From the NCBI GenBank assembly GCA_013397935.1, contig VZRN01004715.1, positions 326,964-390,963 of the forward strand: a stretch of DNA of 64,000 bases. The letters run 5' to 3'. Source of the DNA: Dasyornis broadbenti. Its lineage: Eukaryota > Chordata > Aves > Passeriformes > Dasyornithidae. The position numbers and the translations under genes were made by a program. How positions within the stretch are numbered: the first letter of the stretch is position 1; each line of letters begins with the position of its first letter. Positions 51,010-63,408 of the stretch are shown here, in pieces. The notes beneath the pieces were generated by a model. It was not told the DNA's origin, ran no database searches, and saw only the letters and a program-made list of their open reading frames with translations.

Positions 51010-51612
51010 TGATAAAAATTATGAGGCAGATACAGTAGTAGTAGTAGGGAAAATGTTATTTCTCTTGGTTTTAATAGGATCCTGGTTGCAAGGCCTGTCA
51101 CAGATGGAAATACGACGAAAATCTCCCAGGCAGCCTACGCATCTGCGTGCACTGAGCACAAGCTTGAGCACGAGCACCTTGAGATCCCTGAGTATATAAT
51201 TTTTATGTATTTCACAAATTCGCATATCTATCTAAAATACCCCAGTAAGAAGTTTTATAGATGAAGTAACTGTCCCCGTACTCTAGTTACCCCTCCCTAT
51301 ATGAAATCCCCCTCCAGTTTACAAAATATGTTCCAAAAAATGGGCCCTGTCCAAGGCTGGATCCTGCAGTTCTGAGATAGCGTAGAGTTATTGAAGTCTT
51401 ACTGTGTGCGTTCCATCTTCTCGCTTTGTAAGATCCCCAAACTAAGCGAAATATCAGACTGCAAGAATTTTAGGTATGTAGGACTAGGGTGTACAGGGTA
51501 TAGGGTGTGTATGTGGAGGGTACAAGGAAAGGGAAAGGTTTAAAATGTATCAAGGATATAAAAAGGGTTTTTAGAGGGTATGAAAGAAAAGACAAAAAAC
51601 CATCAGGCATCA
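51010..51612 (-). repeat. Upstream full-length LTR
   Basis: On the minus strand it starts TGATGCCTGATGG and, if it ends at the CA opposite 51010-51011, is 603 bases long. A TATA-like ATTATATACT lies opposite 51191-51200. About 120 bases later comes an ATTAAA polyadenylation-type signal opposite 51070-51075, so promoter, R and U5 follow in a credible order. The boundary after U5 is an inference, because I see no TGG-type primer-binding site beyond it. Confidence 0.6.
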
Positions 51613-54600
51613 TTCTGGACCCATTGGGAAGAAGACATATTATTTCCTGCAACAAGACTGTTAATGCTATCTACATGGCTGCCCAATCTAAGAAAGTAAC
51701 AGATGTTTTCAAAATGACCTAATAAGAAATATGTCTTCCTGGGTTTCTAGGATGGCAGCCTCCTGTCTGCACTACTCACTATACCTTGATTCCACTGGTC
51801 AGGGTTCTGAAGGACTGTGACACAGCCTTGACTGGATCTCAGCCTGGGTGAACTGTTGCAGAAACTCCATGATAATTTTTTTTTATTATACTCTTTTACA
51901 TTCAGGACCACCAAAGCTGATAGGATGAGTCCTACTCACCTGTGCTAACTCTTTTTATCAAAGGAGCTTTCAGGGAAGAATACAGATGTGCTAGGAGTGG
52001 ACTGATGGACCACTCTGGGAATCTATCCCAATCCCAAGGTCAATACCTCTATCTCTACATGTCTTGCTACCATTCTAAAATGAACGATCACATGATCTTA
52101 CTCAATAGGTTATATTTGCATTTGCTTTTTCTCCTGTCATTAACATTCCCTGAGCTACCTTTCACTGCCCTATCTAACGTCCCTCCTCAAATACTTCTTG
52201 TTTTTATACACCAGCTAGCTCTTCCTGCTTGAACTTGTTGTACCACAGGTAGTGAATGCAAAACCTCTGCAAGGGCGTAGTGCTGGGTCTTGTGTTGCTG
52301 GTTCTGCACCTTAAACCTGTCTTTTTTTTCAGATTTCAAATACTCAAATTTCCTTGTGATGAGCTGTAAATTTCTCCCCAGTTTCTTTCTTGACTGTCTT
52401 TAACAGACTATTCAGATTATTTGTAACTACACAAAGCTGTACTTCAGCTGCCTTAAGCATCTTCTGTAGATTTAGGGTTATCCTGGGGGAATACAGATAA
52501 TTTTCCTGCTTTTTACACAGAAAGGCTTACAGCTTCCTTAGCAGATGAGCTGTGCCCCATAACTATCCTAACAGGAGAAAATGACTCTGTCTCTCGAGTA
52601 TCCTCACCATCCTAATAAAAACACATTCTTTAAATTTTAATTTTCCTGCTTCTACATGTGGCCAGACATTGAAGTTTGTAATTCACATCCAAACCAACAA
52701 CTACATTTGCTAAAAAGCCCCAGAATGTATTTCTTATTTTAGTTAATATGGTGTAACTGGAATTTTGAGACCTCACAGTCTTCCTCCTTTCCAAAATGCT
52801 GAAGTTTAGGCAAACACACAGAGAAAAAAACCCCATTTTTAAGAAAGCTGAACTGCAGAGTACAAGGAACAAGCATTAACTGTATTGCATTGCATACAAA
52901 TTGTATGCTTCTAAGAAGTTTTCTAATATACTGGAAGCAATAACTGTAAAAAATGTTTGTTCCTGCACACAAAACTTCTAAGATAAGTGTTTATTGCCAT
53001 AAGCTGTAGTTACTGGCAGCAAGATAGCTGACTAGGGTCTTGAGGATGGGCTGAGTTCGAGTTTTACTTCCCTAAAAATTGATATTCACTGTCAATCTAG
53101 CATGAGATAAAGCTAAAGATACGCATTTCAGTTTTAAGGAAAGATTTTACCCGGAGGAGCTACATACAGAAATTTCTGCATTGCTATTCTATATATTTCA
53201 GTTTACATTCTATTAGACATAGAATTGCTGGTGGTACAAATTACAGTCTGAGTAAGATACTCTTTTTTTATTATTATCATTTAAAAAAAATATATATTTA
53301 GCCAGTTCTGTTTCAAAACCCTTTGAAGCTGAGTTTTATCAAGTAGATGATTTCTTCACTGTAGTGTAGCATGATGACTTTTTCCTTAGATAACTATTTT
53401 GTCACAATTCCAAGCATTTTCTTGCAAAGAACAGCTTGAAATATCAAATATAATGCTAAACTATATAGAGGAAAAATCTTGGAAGATTGTATCTCTTCCT
53501 TCTGGCAGCAGAAATTATTATTTCAGATAGACTGTCATATCTTTATCGTATGAAAGTATTGCATAATCATGATGATAGAAAGTTCACTTAGTCAAATTCC
53601 TCTGTTTCTCCAAACAAGGTAGTATTTCCTGAGATGAGGGGTTGCAGTTTAGTGAGTTGTGTACAGCTGTTAGTGCAAAGCCTATCGTTTTTCACTCTTT
53701 ATCCATCTGAACACTCTGGCTGTAGTTTTTCCCTGTTCTTCCTCCATCTAAGGAGCCATCAGGTTCTCAAAAGCCTGTTGGCTCAGTGGTGTGTGTCTGC
53801 CTACAGCGTGTAAACGCCAAGGAGCCACAGTGAGAAGTCACAGGGCATGAAGCTGCTGAAACAGGCAATACTGGAGATCCTGGAGACCTCTCTATAGATC
53901 AAGAAATCATCCAGAAAGTGCAAAGTCTTTAAAGACTCTGCTGATCATTTTACTATTGAGTTATCTACTTATATTCCAAAACAATCCAAAAAATACTCCA
54001 AAGTCTTTTTTTCATAATTTAGATTAACTTGAACTAAAAAGAGTCAGAAATAAGCATTTTGTTATTATTTAGATCAATCTTACTTTTTTTTTCATGATTA
54101 CAGTATCAGAACCATATTTAAATTTATGGGTTTTTTTTTAAAATTATGAAGTTTTATGGACTTAAAATCAATTAATTTCCTTTCATATTCCATATTAGGG
54201 TTTTTCTCCCCACATAAACTTTAGAAAAATAGGAATTTTATTAAAATAGACAACCAATCATATTTTTAATCAACCTTCACCTAAAAAAGTAAAATTAAGG
54301 AATTAATTTAGAAAATAATTATAACCTGTAATTACTCTGACTGCATGCATTATTAAATACTACATTAAAGAAATGAACAATAGACAGCAAAGAAAACCTT
54401 TGCTAATTTTCTCCTTTATAAAGAACAAATTTGGTAGTATAATTCTAAATTTAGAGCATTCTGATTTTAATTCTTCTAGTTTCTAGAACACTAGAAAGGA
54501 TTTCTGTCCTGTTTAAAATTGATTATTAATTTTAGAATTAAATGTGCTTTTTTTCATATTTTTCCAGTGAGAAAAAATATACCTACAGCTGAATCTGTAA

Positions 54601-55471
54601 AACTCATTGATTTCTAATCATTTGGAAAAGTGCTCTGTCCTTATGGGTCTATGATGAACTCCATAAATATATCAAGTAATTCCTTTCCATATAATCCAGC
54701 TCTGACACTGTGTGACTATGTGGTCCAGCTTCCTTCTCCCTGTGGTCTGTTAATATCTCGCCCGTATATATAAAAAAAGATAAGAACATTGAATTAGCTG
54801 ATAAAGCTTTTATAATCAGTTCGTTTCTACTGACAGTATCCGTCTCAAAACTATTGTAAGTTGCTGATGTACAGTAGCAGGAGCAGTTCATTATTTCTGC
54901 TACAGCTCCAGCTCTTTCAAGAGGAGGGAAAAAACTGCTTTAATCAAAAGCTGAGCATCTTAGGGTTTACTTGAAGACCTGATTCTTTGAAAAGTCTTTG
55001 ATTCTTTGAAAGGGGTCAGAGTGACATTTCAGTAATGGTTTTCCTTTCTTCCACTTGGCAGAGCAGCTAGTCTGTCTTGTAATCAGGCTATGAAAAGGAC
55101 AAGGAGAATCAAAGCAGCTACTGATGTTTAGATGGCAAAATGGCTTACCTGAAAGCTGCTTAAGTATTTTATGAATGGCGTCTGTAAATATCAATAAAAG
55201 AGGTGGTAACTGTGGGCTTTGTTTCATAGGTTTGAGAATCAAGAATAAACTTATGAAGGACGCTTGGAATTAACCTTGTAATGTCCAGATTTCACATATT
55301 TCTTTTGTTTGTGTAATCTTCTTCCTCAAATTTGCTGCACTGCATGCTTACACATTGTGCATAAAACTGCAATTATTAAAGAACTGACTTGCACCTTTAC
55401 TGAGCTAATTAGCTTTAACTCAAATAGGCATATTTGAGAAAGTGTTATGCATTTCAAATTAAATTAATTCT
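51613..55471. other. Unique non-coding DNA
   Basis: No gene or recognisable transposon is seen. The plus-strand frame 51942-52232 (96 codons) and the minus-strand frames 52630-52872, 52739-52972, 54649-54891 and 54967-55242 were inspected and show no known domain. Confidence 0.4.
55403..55414. promoter_or_regulatory. Palindromic homeodomain-type site
   Basis: AGCTAATTAGCT is a perfect 12-base palindrome around the TAATTA core bound by many homeodomain proteins. Binding is an inference; the sequence alone does not show it. Confidence 0.3.
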
Positions 55472-55544
55472 GTTATTATAGTAGTTATTATTATTTATTA
55501 ATTATTATCATTATTGTTGTTATTGTTACTGTTATTATTATTAC
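55472..55544. repeat. (TTA)n / (TTG)n imperfect microsatellite
   Basis: TTA triplets are interrupted by TTG, TCA and TAC variants across about 70 bases. This is ordinary simple-sequence DNA. Confidence 0.85.
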
Positions 55545-56793
55545 TTTACTTTGCCATTCCAAGCATCTATTGACTGTGTGGTAGATCTTTGCCTTCTTTC
55601 TCTTTTAAGAGCCATGAAATCCCAACATAAAAGATCAGCCCTGCACAAACCTCTTGCATTTTACCTCCTGTATTGTTCAACACATAAAACTGGGAGATTG
55701 TAGCCCAAAGTGAGAACTTATTTTTGTCTAATACCTAATTATTAGGTCACGCCAATGGATTACAGATTAAACAAACAGGGCATTTTACTATGACTGGAAG
55801 AGCTTTACATATCTGCAGTCCTAGTAGTATATGCTCATTGATTTAAAAGGCTGGTTATTTATTGACAATTTTAGCTTGAAGTGGCCCATAATAAACGAGC
55901 TGCTTTTAAGGTTTTACTAATTTACTTGACAAGAACAAATATTTCTTTACATTAATTTCATGTTTGATCACATATTGAGCAGTTATTGAGCCCTTAAAAT
56001 AAAACTGTTAAGTCTTTTGCTTGTTAAATAAAAACCTGGAACTCTGTAAGTGACTTACGAGTTTTACCTGTTTTTACGACATCTAGTGGTTTTAAGCATG
56101 TTTTTCTGCTGTCTATTCTGAACCACTTACAGACTGTACGAGTTTTGTGTGGGAGCTTTTTCTCTTTTGAACACACTTTACCACTTTATATTTGCCATAT
56201 AGCAAGCATTTATTTGACTATGTTACGGTCCTTCCTTTCTGTTATATCTCTAATATAGACCGATTTGAATATCAGATCATTTTATAGATCTGCACCATTC
56301 TCCTTCCTCTCTCTTTTTTTCCCCTCCCATTTTAAATACATAGGAGTCTCTAATGAATTGAAATGTTCCATTTATTCTAGTTCACATATCAGTAAATCAA
56401 GAGAGCTAGCTCTGAATGCTGTCTCTATATGAAAGAGTGGTTCTTTGGGGTTTTCCCTGACACTACACATACAGAGTGGTACTGGTTATATAACTGAGAG
56501 GTTTTATCGGTCTATGTTTAAGTTTTACCTTGCCCGCCAGAATTCTGTTTAGATTCTTTGATATCTGGCTAATTCATCAGTATAAGTTTTGCATGCATTC
56601 CATCATCCTTCCTTTCGTAAATTAATTTGGAAACACAAGAGACAACCTATTTAGAGAATATGACTTTCTGAATATAACTATTTTCTCTCTTTCCCTCTTT
56701 CATTTTGTCTGAGCATTTGTTTACGAAACGCTACGGTCAATACGGATATATTTACGTCCATTAACTAACCCAAGTACTTTGAGAATCTGTCAG
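55545..56793. other. Unique non-coding DNA, candidate conserved element
   Basis: No gene or known repeat is seen. The part from about 55730 to 56110 has even composition and several homeodomain- and Hox-like words (TAATTA, CATAATAAA). It includes the inverted repeat ACCTAAT-T-ATTAGGT at 55733-55747. Conservation cannot be judged from one sequence. Confidence 0.35.
55733..55747. promoter_or_regulatory. Inverted TAAT pair, possible homeodomain dimer site
   Basis: ACCTAAT and ATTAGGT are exact reverse complements separated by one T, giving facing TAAT half-sites. Paired-type homeodomain dimers use facing TAAT half-sites with a spacer of 2-3 bases, so this tighter spacing is only partly typical. 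Confidence 0.3.
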
Positions 56794-56823
56794 ATTTTTT
56801 TTGTTTGTTTTGGTTTTTTTTGT

Positions 56824-56856
<33 letters not shown>

Positions 56857-56860
56857 GTTT
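56794..56860 (+). repeat. T-rich and (GTT)n microsatellite
   Basis: Poly-T with TTTG and TTGG interruptions passes into about ten perfect GTT triplets (56825-56854), then TTTGTTTTGGG. Confidence 0.9.
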
Positions 56861-57599
56861 TGGGTTCTGTCCTTTGTGTGGTTTTTTTTGTCCCCAATTA
56901 GATTTTTAGATAGCAGAAAGAAAAAAAGAATGTCATGATGGTTGGTAAATAAAAAGTTCTGAATGAGTGGTTTTTAACAGCTTATCATCAACATATAATC
57001 GAACTGAGTAATTGCTGCATAAGAGAGTGACTCTGAACCAGCAGCTGCCCTTAGGCAGTACTTTGTTGAGGAATGTCACTGCAACAAAAAGTGCTGGACA
57101 TATAATGCATCATCAGCATTCGTGCTATAGGCATCTCATATAGGTGGATAGGAATCACTGGGGTGTGGTAAATGTGAGTGTGTCGATGACATCTGAGTAG
57201 TATTAGATGGATGGGGGCAAGTAGAAAGACAAAAAAGGGAAAAGACAAAGAAGCCAAAAAATTGAGAAAAACAGCTTTTACGATGAAATGGAAATTACCT
57301 TCAATGCTGCAGTGCACCACTGACTTTGACAGCTGAAGTAGCAGCAGAGAGAACTTGACAAAAATATTGGTTATAGCAATGCTTTTGCAAGCAGCTAAGT
57401 GTTTGATTCTCCACTGGCTATATTAATCAGTGTTCTTTCAAAAAAATTAGACTGAACAGAAGAAGATTTTCTTAAGGCAATAAGAAATTACTTGAAAGCC
57501 TAGATTTCTGTGTGTGAATGTGTGTCTACACACGTCTATATTTGTGAACTAATGAAGCATGAGACTGAAAATAGTTGTGTACTTTTTGGTCATTGGACT
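56861..57599. other. Unique non-coding DNA
   Basis: No gene or transposon is recognised. The minus-strand frame at 57051-57320 has no known domain. The last five bases, GGACT at 57595-57599, are the probable target-site copy of the LTR that follows. Confidence 0.4.
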
Positions 57600-58051
57600 C
57601 GTCCTGGATTCAGTCAGGCTAGAGTTAAATTTTTGCTGTAGCTGTGAGAGGGCGGAGCCTGGAGCCATGTGGGCATATCCAGGTTATTCCATACCAGGTG
57701 TATCACCCCTGGGGGCAAAAGTAGAAGACTCTTGCTTTCAAGGAGAAGGCCTTGGCTTGGGATCAAGAAAAACATGGCGGGAGGGGGAAACACACCTGCC
57801 ATTGTATGCTGTTGCCAGAGGGCCCTGGTGAGTATTTTGCTTGTCAATCGCCCTCTCCTTTTGTATACTTTTGTTATTAATATTGTTGCCACTGTTCATT
57901 TTTCTTCTCTCATTGCTGTTTCCAGTAAATTCCTCTTATTTCAACCCATGATTGCTGCATTTTGTCTCTCACAGGAAGGGGAGGGGAGCACTTCATGGTT
58001 TTCTTTTTAGTGGGAGTACTAAATTGGGAATACCATCCCTAAACCATGACA
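57600..58051 (+). mobile_element. Solo LTR of a second avian ERVL-type family
   Basis: The unit of 452 bases starts CGTCCTGGATTCAGTCAGG (normally TGTCCTGGATTCAG...) and ends CTAAACCATGACA. Landmarks in family order are 'TAGAGTTAAATTTTTGCTG', 'GAGGGCGGAGCCTGG', 'GTTATTCCATACCAGGTG', 'TTGTTATTAATATTG' and 'CTCTTATTTCAACCCATGA', then a G-rich end. The flanks GGACT (57595-57599) and AGACT (58052-58056) match at four of five bases, supporting a five-base target-site duplication. The first base pair has mutated from TG to CG. Open frames of 90-113 codons on both strands (57559-57831, 57669-58010 and 57614-57892) are chance frames in the GC-richer LTR. Confidence 0.85.
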
Positions 58052-59886
58052 AGACTAAAGGCTATGCTTTTCAAAATATGAAAAAAGTTCTGTAGTGAAT
58101 ATATATGTTTGCTTTCTATATCCTAGCTTCCCCTTACTAGATACTGTATATGAAAACAATAAGCTTATATATTAGGATTAATTTAGACCTATATACAAAC
58201 TTGCTTGCTCTTCCTCAAATTACATTTTCTCCCAAACCTTAATTTCTGAAAATTTTCCTTCCCTATTCCAGTGAGGTATCAAAGCTGAGTAGAGCTTATG
58301 TGGTTATTATTATTGATACTAAAAAGAGAGCTTTGATATTATACCATTGGGAAATACCATTAAACATAATTTACATTTAGATACTTGAGTGAAATTTCTT
58401 GTATAAAGTCACAGGTTCTATTAGTAGTGGAACCCTGCACAAATCTGTCTCTGGATCTTGTGTTTAGAATATGCTGCCTCTTACCTCTATTGCTTTCCCA
58501 TTTAATTTTGAAATAAAAATCATAGCTTACATTATGGAATGTAAAAAATTGACAATTTCCTTATAGTACTAAGACGAAAAAAAAAAAAATAACACATTCA
58601 CAGGCCTGATTCTACTCTCATGATTAAGGTTTCCTTTATATGAAAAAAATTGTCTTTATAATGTAGCTCTAGGCTACATTTTCTATGTCAGTCAGAGTAT
58701 AGTGATGTTTAGTGCCAGCTGCTTGCAGCAGGGCATGTTTAACAGAACTGGCAGTGACAGCCGTTAGTGGTCTAAACTGATGTTCCTGAATTGCTTTGAG
58801 CCCCTCAGCGTTATGACAAGTAACCTAAGCTGAGAATTTCTTTCATTACTTTTATAGAAGAAAAAACAGAGTGCAGGTGTTCACTCACAACCTGGGCATT
58901 TCTGACAGCAAATATGAGCTAGGTCATAGTCAATGTGGGGAGGGAAGCATTTGCAGAGTGTGCCAAGCTAACACAGCCTGTGAGAGGTTTGGGTCCAGCA
59001 TGCTTGCCTGTCTACACCCCTGCCTGAAACTAATCACTCATAAGTGGAACTGTACTGAGTCTGTGTACTGGAATTAATGTCGCACAAACCTCTGCTGCAG
59101 AGCAGTTTTAGCAGGGAGTTGTATGTCTACCTACATGAGTTTTTATGTATCTGTCAGCTAACACACAGATTCTTATGTGAGCTCCAGCAGCTGGGGTATC
59201 AGGCAGATATCCAATTGCCTCGGAAGACTTGTGGCTCTGATAACCAATGAATGGGTTGCACTCATCCAGGCACATAATATTTTCTCATCTACAGTAGTTA
59301 AAACATGGACTATTTGCCTATTACAAAAAAAGAGCATGTTTTTACAGCTTCTGATTGCAAAGAATTATCCTCCATTTCAACAGGCGTAAGACTACAAGTG
59401 TCAGAGGATAGAAGGGGAAGGGAATAGCTTTTACTAGCAGATGAGGACCGTGGTATTTTTGACATGTAGCCTGGCTGTCAGTGAGGTGATCAACTGACAC
59501 ATTAAGCTGCTGTGGTGGAGCACTATTGCCAGCTGAAGGCTTTGAGAGCCCTTTCCTTTCACAGAGAGGCTTTGCCATTTTACAAAATGCAGCCTTCTCA
59601 CTGAAAATGTTGGGCATAACATAACCTGACATACTTCAGTTGAATGCAATTACTGTAACCAGAGGCAACACAGTCAAAATAGCATAGTCTGTACGTCTTG
59701 TTTAAATATCTGTTGATTATTATGTGGATCTTGCAACAACACCCAAAAGTTTTATTTTTAAGATTAGGTCGGTCTGGGTTAGTAATCTGAGCTATATTCA
59801 GAAATAAAGACAAAGGGAAAAAGAAATATACATACAGAGAGAAATCCAGAAACTCAGTTTTAATGCTTTGGCTCTAATAATTCTAT
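58052..59886. other. Unique non-coding DNA
   Basis: No transposon is recognised. A poly-A run lies at about 58577-58589. The patch 58670-59160 has higher GC content and holds a 68-codon plus frame (58871-59077) with several Cys residues, but no recognised domain. Confidence 0.4.
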
Positions 59887-59937
59887 GTTGTTGTTGTTGC
59901 TGTTGCTGTTGGGTTTGTTGTTTGTTTGTTTTTTTTC
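59887..59937 (+). repeat. (TTG)n microsatellite, imperfect
   Basis: TTG and CTG triplets pass into TTTG repeats and poly-T. Confidence 0.9.
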
Positions 59938-62900
59938 CCTTCTTTTTTTGTTTTTCCTTAATTTTCTTCAAGCTGGATACACTTTTCTACTGAGAGAAGG
60001 AGACTTAATTTTGGGTGCCTGAAAGATCATGACAAAAAAGCACTTTACTGAAGCAGTCCACTTTAGATCTTCTGCCTCTCACAACCACAGGATGCAGTCT
60101 TCCATAAATTAGATTTCTTATTCCTTTGTGAGATATTGAAGCTCCATAATCCCGAGGGTTGGCTAAACTTTGAGTTTGCTGAAAGAGAGAGAGATCTTGC
60201 TTCCCCCTAATGAGCCCCTGAAGATATCATTTTGGGCTACATCTTCCCTCCTGTCCTGCTCAGCATTGTCTGTTATAACAATCCCAGTCTGCTAATAACC
60301 AGGAAGGGGAGGAAGAATTAGAAGGAGGATACTTTCCTTTTCTAAGTCTAACTTGTGTTCCTGCCATACAGTACAACTCAAGAACTTCTTTCTCCCTGCA
60401 TACAACTGAAAGAGAGCAGTATATGAAAGCTGTTAGAAAAATTCTTGAGGAAAACTTCTAGTGACAGAGTATTGTGTAGAATGACAGGTAAAAAACTGAA
60501 TGGCATGGATGTGAAGGAAGATTTAATTAGAGGATTAACTGGCAGAAAAGAGATGAAGTAATGGTTTATGCACAAATGTCCAAAGACATTTTTAACTAGC
60601 TGATGATCTGAGTGAGAGAAAGGAAAGTGAGAAGAGGAGGATAACAGTTTCAAATGGACATTGTGTAAGTCTTGAGGTTTTGAGCAGAATGTAAGAAGGT
60701 AATTCCTTCTTTGGATTGTAAATGAGAAAAAATCATCATAAGGGTCCCAGAAAAAATAGCTTATTTTGGAGGGTGAAAAGTAAATGAATCATCTATAAAA
60801 GGATTGTATGGAATGATCAGAGATAAAAAGAAATGGAGGGACATGCTAAAGCCATATATTCATAGATAAAAAGGACAGAAGATTAGGGAACATTTTGCCA
60901 AAAAGTGAAGTGGAATTATACAGAAGAAGGCTGGAGTGATGTAAATAAAATCTAGGTAATGAAAAGTGAACAGGACAAGTCAGAATAATAAAATCATGGT
61001 TTTTAAAGAAAAAAAGGAACAAGAAAAAGAGATCATCAATCTCCGAGTTTTGTTAGTTTCACAGATTGCAGGATAAAAAGGAATCACCTGTGCTTCTGAT
61101 TTAGGATGATCTTAGAGTTATTTCATACAGCTTTCTTTGCTTGGAAACAGTATTCAGATATTCAAGTTTAACAGTTATGTCTCAGAATTGCAGAACCACA
61201 AAGATGGAAATGCTATGAATGTCTAAAGACATTACACCGTCATAGAATTGCTTCTGTGGGAAAAACCCAAGATGATGCTAATAGGTCACGTCTGATCCAA
61301 TGTGCAAATATCTATTCCACTTAATTAGACATTCTGAAAAATTTCTCAATCTAATTATGAACCATTAAAAACCTATTCACATGAATCACAGCTGGTCAAC
61401 ATATATAAAGGGAATAACCTTCTACAGTAGCTGATGACAAATTTCTTTCTAGATCAGGAACATTATATTTCATTGCTATTTAAGTGAAAAAAACCCTCAG
61501 ACATGCTGTATTGCTACAGGTGACATCTCCAACCCCCAGAGCTAACCTAAGTGATGATTGACGTGTATTAATGGACATTTGTACTTTTTTATTTTGTTAA
61601 AACTGAAAATTACATTAAATCAGTTTGGAAAAAGGAAATATGTTATATTACATGCTGACACAGTAGCTGAGGCAATCAAGTCTTTAAAGAAGAGAAAAAA
61701 AAAAAGAAGAAAGTAATGATTTCCAAAGAAAACGGATACAATCTTTTGTTCATTACTTGAAGAAACATTTTGCATCTTAAGAGCCATAGGGTTTTTTGTT
61801 CTTGTTTGACATTGTGAAACTTGACATTAGCCAGGAGCAGAAAACAAAATTTATATAAGCAATTGGACTCTTTGAGATGTTTATGAGCCAGACAGACTAG
61901 AAAAAAATAAACCCTAATATTCCATTTCATTTTTAAGTTAATACGCATCCCATTTAAATGCCCAAATGTTCAAATCTAAAGCACATGAATAGCTTACTGC
62001 ATTTTTATTATACTATTCATGAGATCTTCAGCTCAGCTCCTAAAACCTCTTCATGAATTGATTCTTCCTCAATTTTGGAGGAAAAAAATTACAAGACAGA
62101 GTCATCTCTTTGGTGTGAATGTTGAGACCTACAGTTGTGCATATAGAGACCTTGCTTTTCTGCATAGAATATAGAACACTTAGGGGGTTTTGTGTTACTG
62201 TTTTGGAGTGGGTTTTTTTGAGCATCTCTTCTTTCTATGTACTTTTTTTTTGTATGTGGATTGATTATATCCTGAGTTCTTGTGCATGAGAAAAAAGGTA
62301 CTAGATAAAACAGAGCAGAAGGGAAAAAGATAGCACAGATCCCTTTCAGTCTGAGACAGACACATGAGCCTTAAAATTTAACACATACTCCATTCATCTT
62401 TCTCCACTCAGGATCTTACCATGAGACAGATAAGTATTGAAAGCTAAGTGAACAACAGGTTGGAGTACAAAGTTATCTTGTTTGTCTTAGCCTTAGCTAA
62501 GCTTGGCTTCTTTGCTAGTACTGAGGAGTAACAAAGCAACAACACAGAGGAAGAGCTTGATTTAATGATGTTGGAATGATGAATGAGCAATTCATCTAAA
62601 GCTTCCTTTTGGTTGGGAGAACAGTCTCAGACCTGTGTGTGAACTGCTCTCTGGGCAGCTGGATAATAGGTCAAGGCGATGTCATTCCCTTCCTGAGTTA
62701 GAAACAGTACTTTCTGTACTTAAGAGAGATGCGTTCCTTCCAATGGAAGCAAGAAATGCCATACGCATGAGTCAGCCTTGAGTGTCCAGGTGGTGCCATT
62801 ACTCAGTTTTTGGACACCGTGCTACAGCATATTCATACACTCGTTCAAATACTTCACAGTTGTGCAAAAGGGAAACATCTTTTCACATTTTTCCTTCTGA

Positions 62901-63408
62901 ATTTTTAAATTATGGACATTAAAACTCCTAATTTCTGAGCCAGACACTTTCTTATGAGTTTTAATCTTCCCTGAATTTTTTTTCAGATATTCCTATGGTG
63001 TGGGGAAGTGTTAGATTAAAACAAAGTAAACAAACAATGAAAGTTACAGAAGCTTTACTCTTACTGAAAGGAAATTTTAAAAGTAAAAGAGATTTCTGTC
63101 TCTTCAGTGTCAAAGTCCACTTTGCAGCAAGTTTCCATGTTGGCATCTTAGACACAAGGTTTCTGAAATTAAATAGAACTTGAATAATCTACCTAGAGTT
63201 CTGCTGATGTACAGGACCATAATTTTTTTTTTTTTTTTGCTTAAAAAGAAATCATAAACAGAAAAAAGATTCTGATAATTTTTATTTCGGAAATATAATC
63301 TTCCTGACTTCAGTATAGTTATAGTCCTAGGAATCTGAACATACCTTAATTACTTTTCTCCAATATGCAAAGTAACATAAGTACTGTATTCTTTTTTAGC
63401 TTAATAAA
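59938..63408. other. Unique non-coding DNA
   Basis: No gene or recognisable transposon is seen. The region 60400-61080 is purine-rich on the plus strand, and a 16-base T run lies at about 63223-63238. The minus-strand frames 60378-60653 and 61676-61948 have no recognised domain. A TGAGTCA word (AP-1 type) occurs at about 62768-62774, without supporting context. Confidence 0.4.

Larger units (their letters stand above)
49722..51612 (-). mobile_element. Compact endogenous retrovirus derivative, probably non-autonomous
   Basis: Read on the minus strand the order is: a full-size LTR (51612 down to about 51010), a leader built of tandem modules (50963-50336), an envelope remnant (50327 to about 49954), a polypurine tract (49911-49898), and a second copy of the LTR start (49897 down to 49722). 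The two LTR starts share about 175-185 bases, from TGATGCCTGATGG through 'GACAAAAAACCATCAGG' and 'TACAAGGAAAG' to 'CCCCAAACTAAG' (landmarks as on the plus strand), with scattered differences and small gaps. No gag or pol coding sequence is recognisable and no primer-binding site is evident after the first LTR. This looks like a defective or satellite-style retroviral element that would have depended on another virus for its proteins. The exact family is not identified. Confidence 0.7.

Noticed and set aside
50143..51199. Series of overlapping plus-strand open frames of 95-119 codons
   Set aside because: They are antisense to the retroviral leader and LTR. They repeat with the modules and come from pyrimidine-rich composition, without any known domain.
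53040..53070. GAGTTCGAGTTT resembling a tRNA T-loop
   Set aside because: No matching stem, anticodon arm or A-box was found upstream at the right distance.
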